Source: Chloroflexota bacterium (GTDB lineage Bacteria > Chloroflexota > Anaerolineae > Aggregatilineales > Phototrophicaceae). From it: a DNA stretch of 64,000 nt. The translations under genes and the position numbers were made by a program. The notes below the pieces were generated by a model. It searched no databases, had not been told where the DNA came from, and saw only the letters and a program-made list of their open reading frames with translations. The stretch spans positions 295,320-359,319 of the forward strand of contig JACRPS010000010.1 in the NCBI GenBank assembly GCA_016223085.1, in the 5' to 3' direction. Positions 1 to 7,941 of the stretch are shown in pieces. Each line of letters begins with the position of its first letter. Within the stretch, counting starts at the first letter, position 1.

Positions 1-606
1 TTTCTCGCGGCTTTCGGGTAGCTGCACCATTGACAGGTCGAGCGTCCCGCCGCCAAAGTCAAATACCAGCACGACTGCGCCCGGCTTCGTGACGGTGTAA
101 CCGAGGGCGGCAGCAGTCGATTCGTCCACGATGCGGATTTTTTCCGGCGCGATCTCGTCCATCACCCCGTTCAGCCAGGCGAGATAGCCCTCAAACGAGG
201 CGACCGGCGCGGTCAGCACCAACTGTTCGATGTCCCTGTCGCCATTGGGCAGGGTGCTGATGAGGCGGCGGATAAAGCTGCGTCCGGCGTCATGGTCAGT
301 CCAGAGCGTGCCATCAATCTCACGCGGGTCAGGCGCAGGCAGGGCGACAATGCCACGCTTGAAGTTCCGAAACAGGCGGTTATCCTTCTGCTGGTCCAGT
401 CCCCGGTCACGCACGTGCTGGCCGACAGTGACGCTGCCTGCGCGGCCTTCGTTCACGTACAGCAGGGAGGGCACGAGCGCCGGGCGTCCATTTTCCGGCG
501 TGTGCAGCCCCTCCGGCGCGACAATTTCCGCCGTGTTGGTGGTGTCGTTCCAGCGGGCGATGACGGTGTTGGTCGTGCCAAAGTCAATTGAATATTTATA
601 ACCCAT
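1..606 (-). CDS. Hsp70/DnaK-family ATPase, N-terminal part (cut by window edge)
   Basis: The reading frame starts at ATG 606 and runs off the left edge after about 202 residues. The first residues contain the actin-fold phosphate-1 motif DFGTTNT, and around residues 170-195 come DESTAAALGY and VFDFGGGTLDLS, the phosphate-2 region of Hsp70 ATPases. It therefore has an Hsp70-type nucleotide-binding domain. The spacing between motifs is short compared with DnaK, and the sequence between them is divergent, so this is more likely one of the many Hsp70-like proteins (YegD/HscA-type) than housekeeping DnaK. No dnaJ or grpE is adjacent. The substrate-binding end lies outside the window, so the exact class cannot be decided. 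An extended -10 promoter sits 47 bp upstream. Confidence 0.85.
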   Translation of the reverse strand, partial: MGYKYSIDFGTTNTVIARWNDTTNTAEIVAPEGLHTPENGRPALVPSLLYVNEGRAGSVTVGQHVRDRGLDQQKDNRLFRNFKRGIVALPAPDPREIDGTLWTDHDAGRSFIRRLISTLPNGDRDIEQLVLTAPVASFEGYLAWLNGVMDEIAPEKIRIVDESTAAALGYTVTKPGAVVLVFDFGGGTLDLSMVQLPESREK

Positions 607-652
607 GTGGATGCAGCCTGTCGGGATGGTTGAAACCGATTCCTAATGTTCG

Positions 653-661
653 ATTGTAGCA
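653..661 (-). promoter_or_regulatory. Extended -10 promoter for the Hsp70-family gene
   Basis: On the minus strand the sequence reads TGCTACAAT, an extended -10 element (TGn then TACAAT), 47 bp before the ATG at 606. The -35 region is only weakly matched, which is usual for extended -10 promoters. Confidence 0.45.
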
Positions 662-707
662 TCATCTCAATCAGGGAAAAGTTGAGGAAAAATATGGGAA
701 ACGTAAA

Positions 708-728
708 GGACAGCCGTTGTGGCTGTCC
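708..728. repeat. Perfect 8-bp hairpin downstream of the DUF2382 gene
   Basis: GGACAGCC and GGCTGTCC flank a five-base loop. It has no T-run on either side, so it is not a standard terminator. It lies downstream of the DUF2382 gene on the minus strand, next to a palindromic repeat copy at 756-780. Confidence 0.5.
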
Positions 729-755
729 AGACCAGTGAGATTATTCAAAAATGGT

Positions 756-780
756 TGGGACACGGCGCCGCCGTGCCCCA
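756..780. repeat. Palindromic repeat, TAGGG/CCCTA family, variant copy
   Basis: A 25-bp inverted repeat of GGGACACGGC and GCCGTGCCCC around a three-base centre. It matches the core of the palindrome family seen elsewhere in this window (for example 32606-32631) but begins TGGGA rather than TAGGGA. It lies 17 bp past the stop of the DUF2382 gene. Confidence 0.6.
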
Positions 781-796
781 CCAGCAAAATGAGCCG

Positions 797-2044
797 TTAG
801 CTCACCGCATTGCGGATGCGATTCCAGGCGTGTTGAATGGCGTCCTTAAAATCTTCCCACGGTCCCTGATTGCGCGTTTCCCAGTCACGGCGGGCGTAGG
901 ATTCTACCTCGCTCCAGGTGCGGTACTGGTTGTAGCGCGGGTCGCTGGCAAGCATGTAGCCGTACTGGTACGCTGGCATGTAAACGCTGTAGTCACGCCC
1001 GCGCGAACCGTAGGTGGTGTTGTAGTGGGTACGCCAGTCGGTATCGTAGCTCTCAAACGTGCGCTGGCCGGTACGAGCGCCCATGTTATCAATTTCAACA
1101 TCCTGGCGGCGCACCGTGTCCTGCACGGTCTCGGTGTGTTCGTCTACATCCTTGCGGATAACCACTTCCTCCACCACTCGCGCCTGCTTGGCGACGACCG
1201 GTTCTTCAGCGCGTTCGGTTATCTCAACGGTCTGTTCGCGCATTTCAACGGCGTTGGGGTCTACCGGGCGGTCCACCGGATGGCGTTCCACCTTCACGTG
1301 TTCTTCCCGCAGAGTCACTTCTTCCTGAACCGGTGTCTCCTCGACGACCGTGCGCGCGCGCACTGCGCCGCGTTCGACTTCGCGCTTGCCAACCTGCAGG
1401 TCTTCCTCGATAACCTGCAGGCGGGCTTCGTTGTCATGGCCGCCCTGGCTCATCGTCCGTGTGCCCTGCGCCGACTGCGTGCCGGTGGTGTGGGCGCTGT
1501 AGCTGGTGTCGGAGGCGTCGAAACCTGTCCAGCCGCTGCGGCGCCATTCTTCGGCGCTGCGGCGGATATCCACCGGGCGGTGGCGGCTCATAATGTCCAC
1601 CACGCGGTTTTCCCAGTTGTCGTCAATCTGCACTGTGACCAGCGCGCCGCCCCGGCGCACGCCTTCGGCATAATAACCGGCTTCGTCTTCATTTACACCC
1701 ATGTCAACCAGGCTGCCGACAATACCGCCGGTCGCTGCACCCGCCGCCGCGCCAACCGCCGCGCCGGTCAGACCGGCCACCAGCGGCCCGGCGGCGATCA
1801 CCGGCCCGATGCCGGGGATCAGCATCGCACCCAGGCCAATCAGCCCGCCCACGACGGCGCCAAACCCGGCGCCTTCACCGGCGGATACGTCATCATCGTC
1901 AGTGCCAATGTAACGCTTGTATTCGCCGGAAGCATCGTTGGCAACCAGGCTGATGCGATCACGCGAGAAGCCGGCTTCCACCAGGTCTTCAACTACATCG
2001 CGTGCCGTGTTGAAGTCTTCGTACAGCGCAACTACTGTTTTCAT
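797..2044 (-). CDS. General-stress protein with glycine-zipper segment and DUF2382 (YsnF/AvaK) domain
   Basis: The 415-residue protein begins with a flavin-free GSP-17M-like alpha/beta segment (MKTVVALYEDFNTARDVVED...). A long Gly/Ala-rich hydrophobic stretch follows at about residues 58-112, like the glycine-zipper inserts of this family. From about residue 200 to 305 there is a charged Val/Glu/Arg-rich repeat characteristic of DUF2382, and then a Tyr/Arg/Trp-rich tail. Proteins of this build in Bacillus (YsnF, YflT) and cyanobacteria (AvaK) are stress-induced, but their biochemistry is not settled. The start is supported by GAGGAG and AGGG just upstream of ATG 2044. It sits 39 bp after another DUF2382 gene, so the two are probably co-transcribed. 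Confidence 0.85.
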   Translation of the reverse strand: MKTVVALYEDFNTARDVVEDLVEAGFSRDRISLVANDASGEYKRYIGTDDDDVSAGEGAGFGAVVGGLIGLGAMLIPGIGPVIAAGPLVAGLTGAAVGAAAGAATGGIVGSLVDMGVNEDEAGYYAEGVRRGGALVTVQIDDNWENRVVDIMSRHRPVDIRRSAEEWRRSGWTGFDASDTSYSAHTTGTQSAQGTRTMSQGGHDNEARLQVIEEDLQVGKREVERGAVRARTVVEETPVQEEVTLREEHVKVERHPVDRPVDPNAVEMREQTVEITERAEEPVVAKQARVVEEVVIRKDVDEHTETVQDTVRRQDVEIDNMGARTGQRTFESYDTDWRTHYNTTYGSRGRDYSVYMPAYQYGYMLASDPRYNQYRTWSEVESYARRDWETRNQGPWEDFKDAIQHAWNRIRNAVS

Positions 2045-2083
2045 CGTTCCCTATCTCCTCTACACTCGCTTACCACTGATTGT

Positions 2084-2719
2084 TTAACCGGATGGCGTAT
2101 TGCTGGATGTTTCGTCCGGTTCCAATCGCTCCACCAGAACTTCCTCTTTCCTCACCGTGACGGTTTCCGCCGCTGGCACCTGGCGCTGGTGGCGCGTAAC
2201 ATGGATTTCCTCTTTGAGCACCAGCCGCTTTTCGACCACCAGCATTTCTTCCATCACCGGGATGACGAGCGTATCGCCCTCCTGGCGCGGGGTGGCGGGT
2301 GCGTCCAGCACACGGTTAACCGGCACGCGCTGAACCTCCACGTCTTCCCGCAGCAGGGTTTCATCAACCGTCTGCTCCTCCTCCCGCACGATTTTGCGCA
2401 CGCGCACCCGCCCGGTTTCCACCCAGCGTTTGCCAACCGCCACTGCTTCTTCGACGACTGGCAAAACAACCGCGTTGAGGTCATCGGCGCGGTGAACACG
2501 GGTTGGCTCGTTGGCGGCCTGCTGGATGCTACTGAAACTGTGCGGAAAGTAGTAGGTGCCGTTGTCACGCTTAATGAGCAGATGGACGGGGAGCAGAACC
2601 TGTCGCCCATCGGACAGGAGCAGTGGGACGGACAGGGCCTGTTCGTTGACGTGTGCGGCTTCGATGGTGGCGCGGTCGCCGTCCCGGTCCAGTACGATGA
2701 TCGGTTCTGTCTGAGCCAT
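2084..2719 (-). CDS. DUF2382 (YsnF/AvaK) domain protein with PRC-like N-terminus
   Basis: The chosen start is ATG 2719 (MAQTEPIIVLDRDGD...), because GGAGAG stands about 8 bases before it. An in-frame ATG at 2752 has no such site. The product is 211 residues. Residues about 5-65 look like a small beta-rich domain that could be PRC-barrel-like. The rest is the charged Val/Glu/Arg pattern of DUF2382, including paired segments such as VVEEAVAVGKRWVETGRVRVRK. It lies upstream of, and in the same direction as, the larger DUF2382 protein. A role in stress tolerance is inferred from the family only. Confidence 0.8.
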   Translation of the reverse strand: MAQTEPIIVLDRDGDRATIEAAHVNEQALSVPLLLSDGRQVLLPVHLLIKRDNGTYYFPHSFSSIQQAANEPTRVHRADDLNAVVLPVVEEAVAVGKRWVETGRVRVRKIVREEEQTVDETLLREDVEVQRVPVNRVLDAPATPRQEGDTLVIPVMEEMLVVEKRLVLKEEIHVTRHQRQVPAAETVTVRKEEVLVERLEPDETSSNTPSG

Positions 2720-2830
2720 TCGCCTGCTCTCCGCTCGTCTGACCTCATGCAAGAGGCCGCCAATACTGAACGCTGATTGTAGTCGGGCAATATTGGACGC
2801 TCGTATAAGCAGGCTGATCGCTACGAAATG

Positions 2831-4615
2831 TTAACGCGCTTCTAAAGGTGACAGAGCATGGCCGTTCATCTCGCCGGGGTGATAATCCTGCAAACTGGAA
2901 TTGCCAATAAATTCACGCAGCAGCGACGTGTCCGGGATCATGGCCTGCTGGCGAGGCGACAGCGGCTGCACCCAGCGCAGGAACGACAGCAGACGCTTGG
3001 CTTCAATGTGGGGCGGGGTGTTCGGCTCGACCTGGAGCAGCAGCGGCTCGGCCAATGAGCGCAGCGCCGCCAGTTCATAAACCAGCGCGGAGTTAAACAT
3101 CATGTCAGCGTTTTCCTGGTAGGGGAAGATGTTGCGCCGTTCGCCGGTGCGGACGCTTTGCCAGCGTTTGAGCGTATCCGTGGCGTTGTAACCGCGCGTA
3201 CGGGCATCGCGGACGATGCGCCGCAGTAGGCGCACGTCGGTCGTAGGAACACGATTGTGCGCGTCAATATTCAACTGAGTAAGCGCGGACACATAAACTC
3301 GGAAGATTTTGTCGGGCGGGATGGCCGGCACCAGTGCCGGGTTCAGACCGTGAATGCCTTCGATGATGATAATCTGCTTTTCACGGAGCTGCACCAGTTG
3401 CCCCTGCACGCTGCGCCCGGAAACAAAGTCGAAGCGGGGAAGCTGCACCTGCCGACCGTCCATCAGTTCGATCAACTGCTGGTTAAACAGGGACAGGTTG
3501 ATCGCGCCCAAAGCTTCAAAATCGTATTCGCCGGTTTCGTCTTTGGGCGTCAGGTCCCGGTTGACAAAGTAGTTGTCCAGTTCCAACGTAAATGGGTGCA
3601 GGCCATGCGCCAGCAGTTGAATCGCCAGCCGTTTGGCGAAAGTCGTTTTACCGGATGACGACGGCCCGGCGATCAGCACCAGCCGCACGCCCTGATCGTC
3701 ATGGCGATGCTGGATTTCTCCGGCGATGTGCGAAATCTGCTGCTCGTGCAGCGCTTCCGCCACCAGAATCAATTCATGGACGCGGTTTTCCCGCACGATT
3801 CGGTTCAGCCGCCCCATGTCTTCCACGTCCAGTCGGTCGAGCCAGGCATCCGCCTGATGAAAGACCGCGCCCAGCTTGCTGTACGCCGTGATCGGCAGCA
3901 GTTGGGTGGGCGACTCCTTCAGCGTGTATTGCAGGATAAAGCCGCCGTTGATGTTCACCAGCCGGAAGTAGCGCAGGTAGCCAGTGGACGACAGCATGTA
4001 GCCATAATAATAGTCGTCGCGTCCGCGCAGGCTGTATAGCGTCAGATCGCTGCGGGTGCGCTGTTCCAGCAGGCGAACCTTGTCATCATCATCGCGGGCA
4101 GTGAACAGCCGCACGGCTTCTTCCAGCGGCACTACGCGCTTGCTGATCGGGTCATCCGCCTGGACAATCGCCCGCATGTGCGCTTCAAGCTGCGCCAGTT
4201 CGTCGTCGGTAAATGGTCCACGATTGAGCAGCTTGCAGTAATAACCGCCTTCGGGAATCGAATAGCGCACGCTGACCTTGATGCCCGGCCACAGTTCATC
4301 GGCTGCCGTGACCATCAACATGACCAGCGACCGCCGGTAGATGCGACCGCCGTCGCTGCTTGCCAGCACCACCGGGTCGAGCGTTGCGTCCCGGCGAATC
4401 GGGTAGGCCAGTTCGCGCAGCGTGCCGTCAAGAATGCCGCCCATGATGAGGCTGCCGCCGTCGCCAGGTGTGCCGTTCTGTGCCGCGATCAGAAACGACT
4501 CGATGGTGGCGCCAATCGGCCCTTCATAGACACGGCCATCGCTGAACGTCACTCGAATCGAATCACGCGGTTGGGCGGGCGTGATGAGTTGTTGGGCGGG
4601 CATTGTCACGGCCAT
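2831..4615 (-). CDS. Nucleoside (uridine-type) kinase fused to a tRNA-synthetase-like N-terminal half
   Basis: The C-terminal half is a P-loop kinase of the uridine kinase/phosphoribulokinase class: Walker A GPSSSGKTT lies near residue 320, followed by LELDNYFVNRDLTP and IIIEGIHGLNP. The N-terminal half has a TGS-like beta segment and an YSIPEGGYYCKLL stretch resembling the second additional domain of threonyl-tRNA synthetase. This is the known layout of large bacterial Udk-like nucleoside kinases. A longer frame opens at ATG 4666, but its first codons contain a TATAAT box, so transcription from that promoter would miss them. ATG 4615 (MAVTMPAQQ...), after CTGGAAAC, is preferred and gives 594 residues. 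It is divergent from hpt, another nucleotide-salvage gene. Confidence 0.85.
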   Translation of the reverse strand: MAVTMPAQQLITPAQPRDSIRVTFSDGRVYEGPIGATIESFLIAAQNGTPGDGGSLIMGGILDGTLRELAYPIRRDATLDPVVLASSDGGRIYRRSLVMLMVTAADELWPGIKVSVRYSIPEGGYYCKLLNRGPFTDDELAQLEAHMRAIVQADDPISKRVVPLEEAVRLFTARDDDDKVRLLEQRTRSDLTLYSLRGRDDYYYGYMLSSTGYLRYFRLVNINGGFILQYTLKESPTQLLPITAYSKLGAVFHQADAWLDRLDVEDMGRLNRIVRENRVHELILVAEALHEQQISHIAGEIQHRHDDQGVRLVLIAGPSSSGKTTFAKRLAIQLLAHGLHPFTLELDNYFVNRDLTPKDETGEYDFEALGAINLSLFNQQLIELMDGRQVQLPRFDFVSGRSVQGQLVQLREKQIIIIEGIHGLNPALVPAIPPDKIFRVYVSALTQLNIDAHNRVPTTDVRLLRRIVRDARTRGYNATDTLKRWQSVRTGERRNIFPYQENADMMFNSALVYELAALRSLAEPLLLQVEPNTPPHIEAKRLLSFLRWVQPLSPRQQAMIPDTSLLREFIGNSSLQDYHPGEMNGHALSPLEAR

Positions 4616-4654
4616 ACACAGGTTTCCAGTTTCATTACTACCGGGCGTAACCGC

Positions 4655-4683
4655 ATTATAGAACACATAACGGCGAATCTGAA
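4655..4683 (-). promoter_or_regulatory. Sigma-70 promoter for the nucleoside kinase
   Basis: Minus-strand -10 TATAAT (4655-4660), 17-bp spacer, -35 TTCAGA (4678-4683). It places the transcript start near 4648, downstream of the upstream ATG at 4666 and 33 bases before ATG 4615, which decides the start of the kinase gene. Confidence 0.6.
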
Positions 4684-4691
4684 TACAGGGC

Positions 4692-4723
4692 TTGTGAATT
4701 TCGCGTGAGGCCGGTGTTATAAT
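4692..4723 (+). promoter_or_regulatory. Extended -10 promoter for hpt-cca
   Basis: TGTTATAAT at 4715-4723 is a perfect extended -10 element. TTGTGA at 4692-4697 is a possible weak -35 with a long 20-bp spacer. It lies 66 bp upstream of the hpt ATG and is back to back with the nucleoside-kinase promoter. Confidence 0.6.
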
Positions 4724-4788
4724 GCTCCGTTATTCTTCCATCAACGAATGGGATGAGCCAGCCCGGCTAACCTTATGGAAACGGAATC

Positions 4789-5343
4789 ATGAAAGCCTAC
4801 GAAAAATACCTGAAAGAAGTCCTGATTGATGAAGCCGCGCTGCAACAGCGCGTCCGGGAACTGGGGCATCAGATCACCCAGGACTATGCCGACTGTGGCG
4901 ATCTGCTGCTGGTGTGCATCCTGAAGGGCGGTATCATGTTCCTGGTAGACCTGGCCCGGCACATTGACGTGCCGCACGAAATGGACTTCCTGGCCGTGTC
5001 CAGCTATGGGCGCGGGGCGCGGTCGTCTACCGGCAGCGTGCGGATTGACATGGACTTAAGCGTGCAGGTCGAAGGCCGCCACCTGCTGATCGTCGAGGAC
5101 ATCATTGACAGTGGGCAGACGCTGCGCTTTGTGATGGACGTGCTGGAAGCCCGCAAACCGGCCAGCCTCAAGCTGTGCACCCTGCTGAATAAACCGCAGC
5201 GCCGGACGGTGGACATCCCGATTGATTACATCGGCTTCGACATTGAAGACAAGTTTGTGTTTGGCTACGGCCTCGATCTGGATGAGAAGTTCCGTAATCT
5301 GCCGTTTATTGCCGTCGTCAAGCCGGAAATGGTGTATGGCTAA
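4789..5343 (+). CDS. hpt: Hypoxanthine phosphoribosyltransferase
   Basis: The 184-residue protein has the family's usual length. It carries the PRPP-binding motif IVEDIIDSGQTL (about residues 100-111), the flexible-loop segment VSSYGRGARSSTGSV and the purine-side DYIGFDIEDKFVFGYGLD. It converts hypoxanthine (and usually guanine) plus PRPP to IMP or GMP in purine salvage, in the cytoplasm. Its stop overlaps the start of the following nucleotidyltransferase gene by 8 bp, so the two are translationally coupled. Confidence 0.95.
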   Translation: MKAYEKYLKEVLIDEAALQQRVRELGHQITQDYADCGDLLLVCILKGGIMFLVDLARHIDVPHEMDFLAVSSYGRGARSSTGSVRIDMDLSVQVEGRHLLIVEDIIDSGQTLRFVMDVLEARKPASLKLCTLLNKPQRRTVDIPIDYIGFDIEDKFVFGYGLDLDEKFRNLPFIAVVKPEMVYG

Positions 5344-6838
5344 TCTTGCCGCCCGCCAACCGGAACGCCCGCTGCTCTGGCCCGATCTGGTGCTGGATTT
5401 GCAGGACCTGCTGCGGGAGTCGTCGGCTGAAATTTACCTTGTCGGCGGCGTGGTGCGCGATGCGCTGCTGCACCGTCCACTGAAGGATGTGGATTTAGCC
5501 ACATCCGGCGACGGCATCCGGCTGGCGCGGCAGATCGCCAATCATTTTGAGGGCGACTTTTTCCCACTGGATCCGGAACGTGGGGTAGGCCGGGCGCTGG
5601 TGGATACGCCGGAAGGCCGCCTGATTCTGGACGTGGCCGGTTTTCGCGGTGACGGGCTGGCCGCCGATCTGGCCGACCGCGATTTTACGATCAATGCGAT
5701 GGCGGCAGACCTGCGGGGCGATCTGAACCTGCTGATTGACCCGTTGGGTGGAGAACAGGATATTGCGCTCAAACAACTGCGCCGCTGCCGCGAGGGGGCG
5801 ATCACCAGCGACCCGATTCGGGTGCTGCGGGCGGCGCGGCAGGGGGCGCAGTTAGGCTTTCGTATTGAGGTGGACACGCTGCGCGAGGTGAAAACCGCCG
5901 CGCCGCTGCTGGCGGGCGCCTCGCCAGAACGGGTCCGCGACGAACTGTTTAAGCTGCTGGCGCTGCCGAAGCCGGTTGGCGCGCTGCGGGTGGCCGACCA
6001 AGTGGGGGCGCTGGAGGTGATTCTGCCGGAGGTGAAGCCGCTGCACGGGCTGCCGCAGAGCCAACCACACGTCTTTGACGGCTGGCAGCACACGCTGATG
6101 GTGGTGGAGACCCTGTCCAACATCTTGGCAACGCTCAGTTACCATCGTTCGGATAACCTTACGGGCGCGTTCGGCCTGGGGGTGATGGCGACCCAGCTTG
6201 ACCAATACCGCGCTCAGATTCAAGCCCAGATGGGCACAGCGTGGCCGAACGAACGTCCGCACCGGGCGCTGCTGCTGCTGGCGGCGCTGCTCCACGACGC
6301 GGGCAAGCCGGCCACAGCGCGGCAGGACGAAACCGGGCGCTGGCGCTTCCTGGGGCATGAGACGGTGGGCGCGGAACTGGTGGCAGCGCGGGCGGAGGCG
6401 CTGCGCCTGAGCAACAGCGAACGGGAACGGCTGGTCGCTACTGTGAAGAATCACATGCGCCCACTGCTGCTGGAGGAACTCACGCCGCGCGCCATCCACC
6501 GCTTCTGGCGGCAGTTGGGCGCTGCCGGGGTGGACGTATGTTTGCTGGCGCTGGCGGATTTTCTGGGAGCGCGCGGGGCGGAACTGGAACAGGACGACTG
6601 GCTGGTTCTGGTTGACCGCGTGCGAACGCTGCTGCACGCCTATTACGACCGGCACGATACGCTGGTTGCGCCGCCGCCGCTGGTGGACGGTCACCTGTTG
6701 ATGCAGACGTTTGGCCTGAAGTCCGGGCCGGTTATCGGCCAACTGCTTGACCTCATCCGTGAAGGGCAGGTCGCCGGCGAGATTCAGTCGGCTGAGCAGG
6801 CGCTGGCTGCCGCCCGGCGATATCTGGACGGTGGTTAG
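5336..6838 (+). CDS. CCA-adding enzyme / poly(A) polymerase family nucleotidyltransferase with HD domain
   Basis: The start is ATG 5336 (MANLAARQPERPLLW...), inside the last codons of hpt. The 500-residue product has the class II nucleotidyltransferase signature: LVGGVVRDALLHRPLKDVDLAT supplies GG-x-VRD and the DxD metal pair, and DFTINAMA and RRCREGAITSDPIRVLRA follow. An HD phosphohydrolase-type domain follows at about residues 300-400 (ALLHDAGKPAT). This is the build of bacterial tRNA CCA-adding enzymes and A-adding relatives. CTP versus ATP specificity cannot be read from the sequence by eye. Coupling with hpt suggests co-expression, not a shared pathway. Confidence 0.9.
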   Translation: MANLAARQPERPLLWPDLVLDLQDLLRESSAEIYLVGGVVRDALLHRPLKDVDLATSGDGIRLARQIANHFEGDFFPLDPERGVGRALVDTPEGRLILDVAGFRGDGLAADLADRDFTINAMAADLRGDLNLLIDPLGGEQDIALKQLRRCREGAITSDPIRVLRAARQGAQLGFRIEVDTLREVKTAAPLLAGASPERVRDELFKLLALPKPVGALRVADQVGALEVILPEVKPLHGLPQSQPHVFDGWQHTLMVVETLSNILATLSYHRSDNLTGAFGLGVMATQLDQYRAQIQAQMGTAWPNERPHRALLLLAALLHDAGKPATARQDETGRWRFLGHETVGAELVAARAEALRLSNSERERLVATVKNHMRPLLLEELTPRAIHRFWRQLGAAGVDVCLLALADFLGARGAELEQDDWLVLVDRVRTLLHAYYDRHDTLVAPPPLVDGHLLMQTFGLKSGPVIGQLLDLIREGQVAGEIQSAEQALAAARRYLDGG

Positions 6839-6850
6839 CCATTGGCAGGT

Positions 6851-6905
6851 GGCGATTGGCAAACGGCAGTTGTTCTTTCCGGCTAACCGCTAAAAGCCAA
6901 TCGCC
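6851..6905. repeat. Inverted pair of the GCCAATCGCC repeat
   Basis: GGCGATTGGC (6851-6860) and GCCAATCGCC (6896-6905) form a perfect 10-bp inverted repeat around 35 bases, between the convergent cca-type gene and the M78-like gene. The motif AAAAGCCAATCGC recurs near 22680 and 46094, so this is a second dispersed repeat family. Confidence 0.55.
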
Positions 6906-6911
6906 AAACGT

Positions 6912-7343
6912 CTATAAGCCCAGTTCCTTGAGACGCTGCCGGGCGTCATCTTCCGGCACTTCAAAGTGCATACTCATGGTAATCGGCGTGCGTGCGCTGG
7001 GACTGAGTGCCTTCACCATATCGGCAGGCATAATCAACATACGGGCGAAGGAGCGCAGCAGCGATTCGTCCCGGTCATCCTTAAAGATTTCGCGCAAGCC
7101 GCGTCCCTCGCCCCATTCGCTCTGGATGACATGCCGCGCGAGCAGCCGTGCCAGCGACATACGCGGCGAAAAATGGCCGCCCGCCCGCAGAAAGCCGACC
7201 GACAGTTCGGTGATATCCACCTCATGCCACATATCCGGCTTGGGGCGCTGGAGCATAATTTCAATCGGAATCGGCGGGCTGGTGATTTCAAACGTCTGAA
7301 TCAGTTCAGATGCAACGGCCTCAAGTTGGTTCGACTCGGTCAC
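6912..7343 (-). CDS. Degenerate ImmA/IrrE-like (M78) protein without the HExxH zinc motif
   Basis: The likely start is GTG 7343, preceded by AGGAG eight bases upstream and overlapping the rsmD stop as GTGA. This gives 143 residues. The layout follows ImmA/IrrE peptidases: PPIPIEIMLQ near the N-terminus, then the helix where the HExxH motif should be, then RSFARMLIMPADMV, which resembles the family's FAxxLLMP signature. In the position of the metal helix the sequence reads ARLLARHVIQSEWG, with no HExxH. I infer a non-catalytic descendant or a protein that has kept only the fold. The resemblance is read by eye and could be wrong. It is the last gene of a four-gene operon. Confidence 0.6.
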   Translation of the reverse strand: MTESNQLEAVASELIQTFEITSPPIPIEIMLQRPKPDMWHEVDITELSVGFLRAGGHFSPRMSLARLLARHVIQSEWGEGRGLREIFKDDRDESLLRSFARMLIMPADMVKALSPSARTPITMSMHFEVPEDDARQRLKELGL

Positions 7344-7936
7344 TGGGGCTTCTCCTGCGGTTCGTTGCCGACCGGCGTCGGTTCGCGGGCGACGAAGAAC
7401 CATAATAAGGTTTTACCATAACGCCGTTCATCATACGCTTCCAGGTGGGCGAACATGACCGGCTGCTGCTCGGATGGGTCAATCTGGACGATGACAATCG
7501 TCCCCGGCGGTATCCAGGCCGGGTTGCTGTCCAGGGCTTGCAGGGTTTGCCGCCACAGCGATTTGTACTGTGGCGGCGCAATATAGATAAAGTCAAACGT
7601 CTGCGGCGGCGGCTGCTTGAGCAGGCGGAAGACATCGGTGCGGCGGATGACGGCGCGGTTGCCCAGGCGGGTCAGCGTCAGGTTATCCTGTATTGTTTGC
7701 ACTGCCTGACGATCAATCTCCACAAACACCGCCAGCTTCGCGCCCCGGCTGAGGGCTTCGATACCCACGCTGCCCGTTCCAGCGAACAGGTCCAGCCACA
7801 CCGAGTCCAGCACGTCCCGTCCGATGATGCTGAACAGCGCCTCTTTTACTTTATCCATTACCGGGCGCGTGCTGTCCCCCGGCACCAGTTTGAGCCGCCG
7901 ACCTTTGGCGCTGCCCGCAATCACCCGAATCGGCAT
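7340..7936 (-). CDS. rsmD: 16S rRNA (guanine-N2)-methyltransferase RsmD-type
   Basis: The 198-residue protein begins MPIRVIAGSAKGRRL, contains STRPVMDKVKEALFSII and the SAM-binding motif LDLFAGTGSVGIEALSRG (about residues 69-86), all diagnostic of RsmD. The enzyme methylates G966 of 16S rRNA in E. coli numbering. The catalytic (D/N)PP(Y/F) motif is here IAPPQY, so the usual Asp or Asn before PP is an Ala. This might be a lineage variant or reduce activity. It is six bases after the UroD-like gene and overlaps the next gene by four bases. Confidence 0.9.
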   Translation of the reverse strand: MPIRVIAGSAKGRRLKLVPGDSTRPVMDKVKEALFSIIGRDVLDSVWLDLFAGTGSVGIEALSRGAKLAVFVEIDRQAVQTIQDNLTLTRLGNRAVIRRTDVFRLLKQPPPQTFDFIYIAPPQYKSLWRQTLQALDSNPAWIPPGTIVIVQIDPSEQQPVMFAHLEAYDERRYGKTLLWFFVAREPTPVGNEPQEKPQ

Positions 7937-7941
7937 GAGGG

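Noticed and set aside
719..2776. A 685-residue open frame on the plus strand over the two DUF2382 genes
   Set aside because: It is antisense to two recognisable proteins with good ribosome sites, and its product is rich in His and Phe without any domain, as expected from a GC-rich shadow frame.
4616..4666. Longer N-terminus for the nucleoside kinase (ATG 4666)
   Set aside because: The promoter -10 TATAAT lies inside these codons, so the main transcript would start downstream of that ATG; the residues also lack family similarity.
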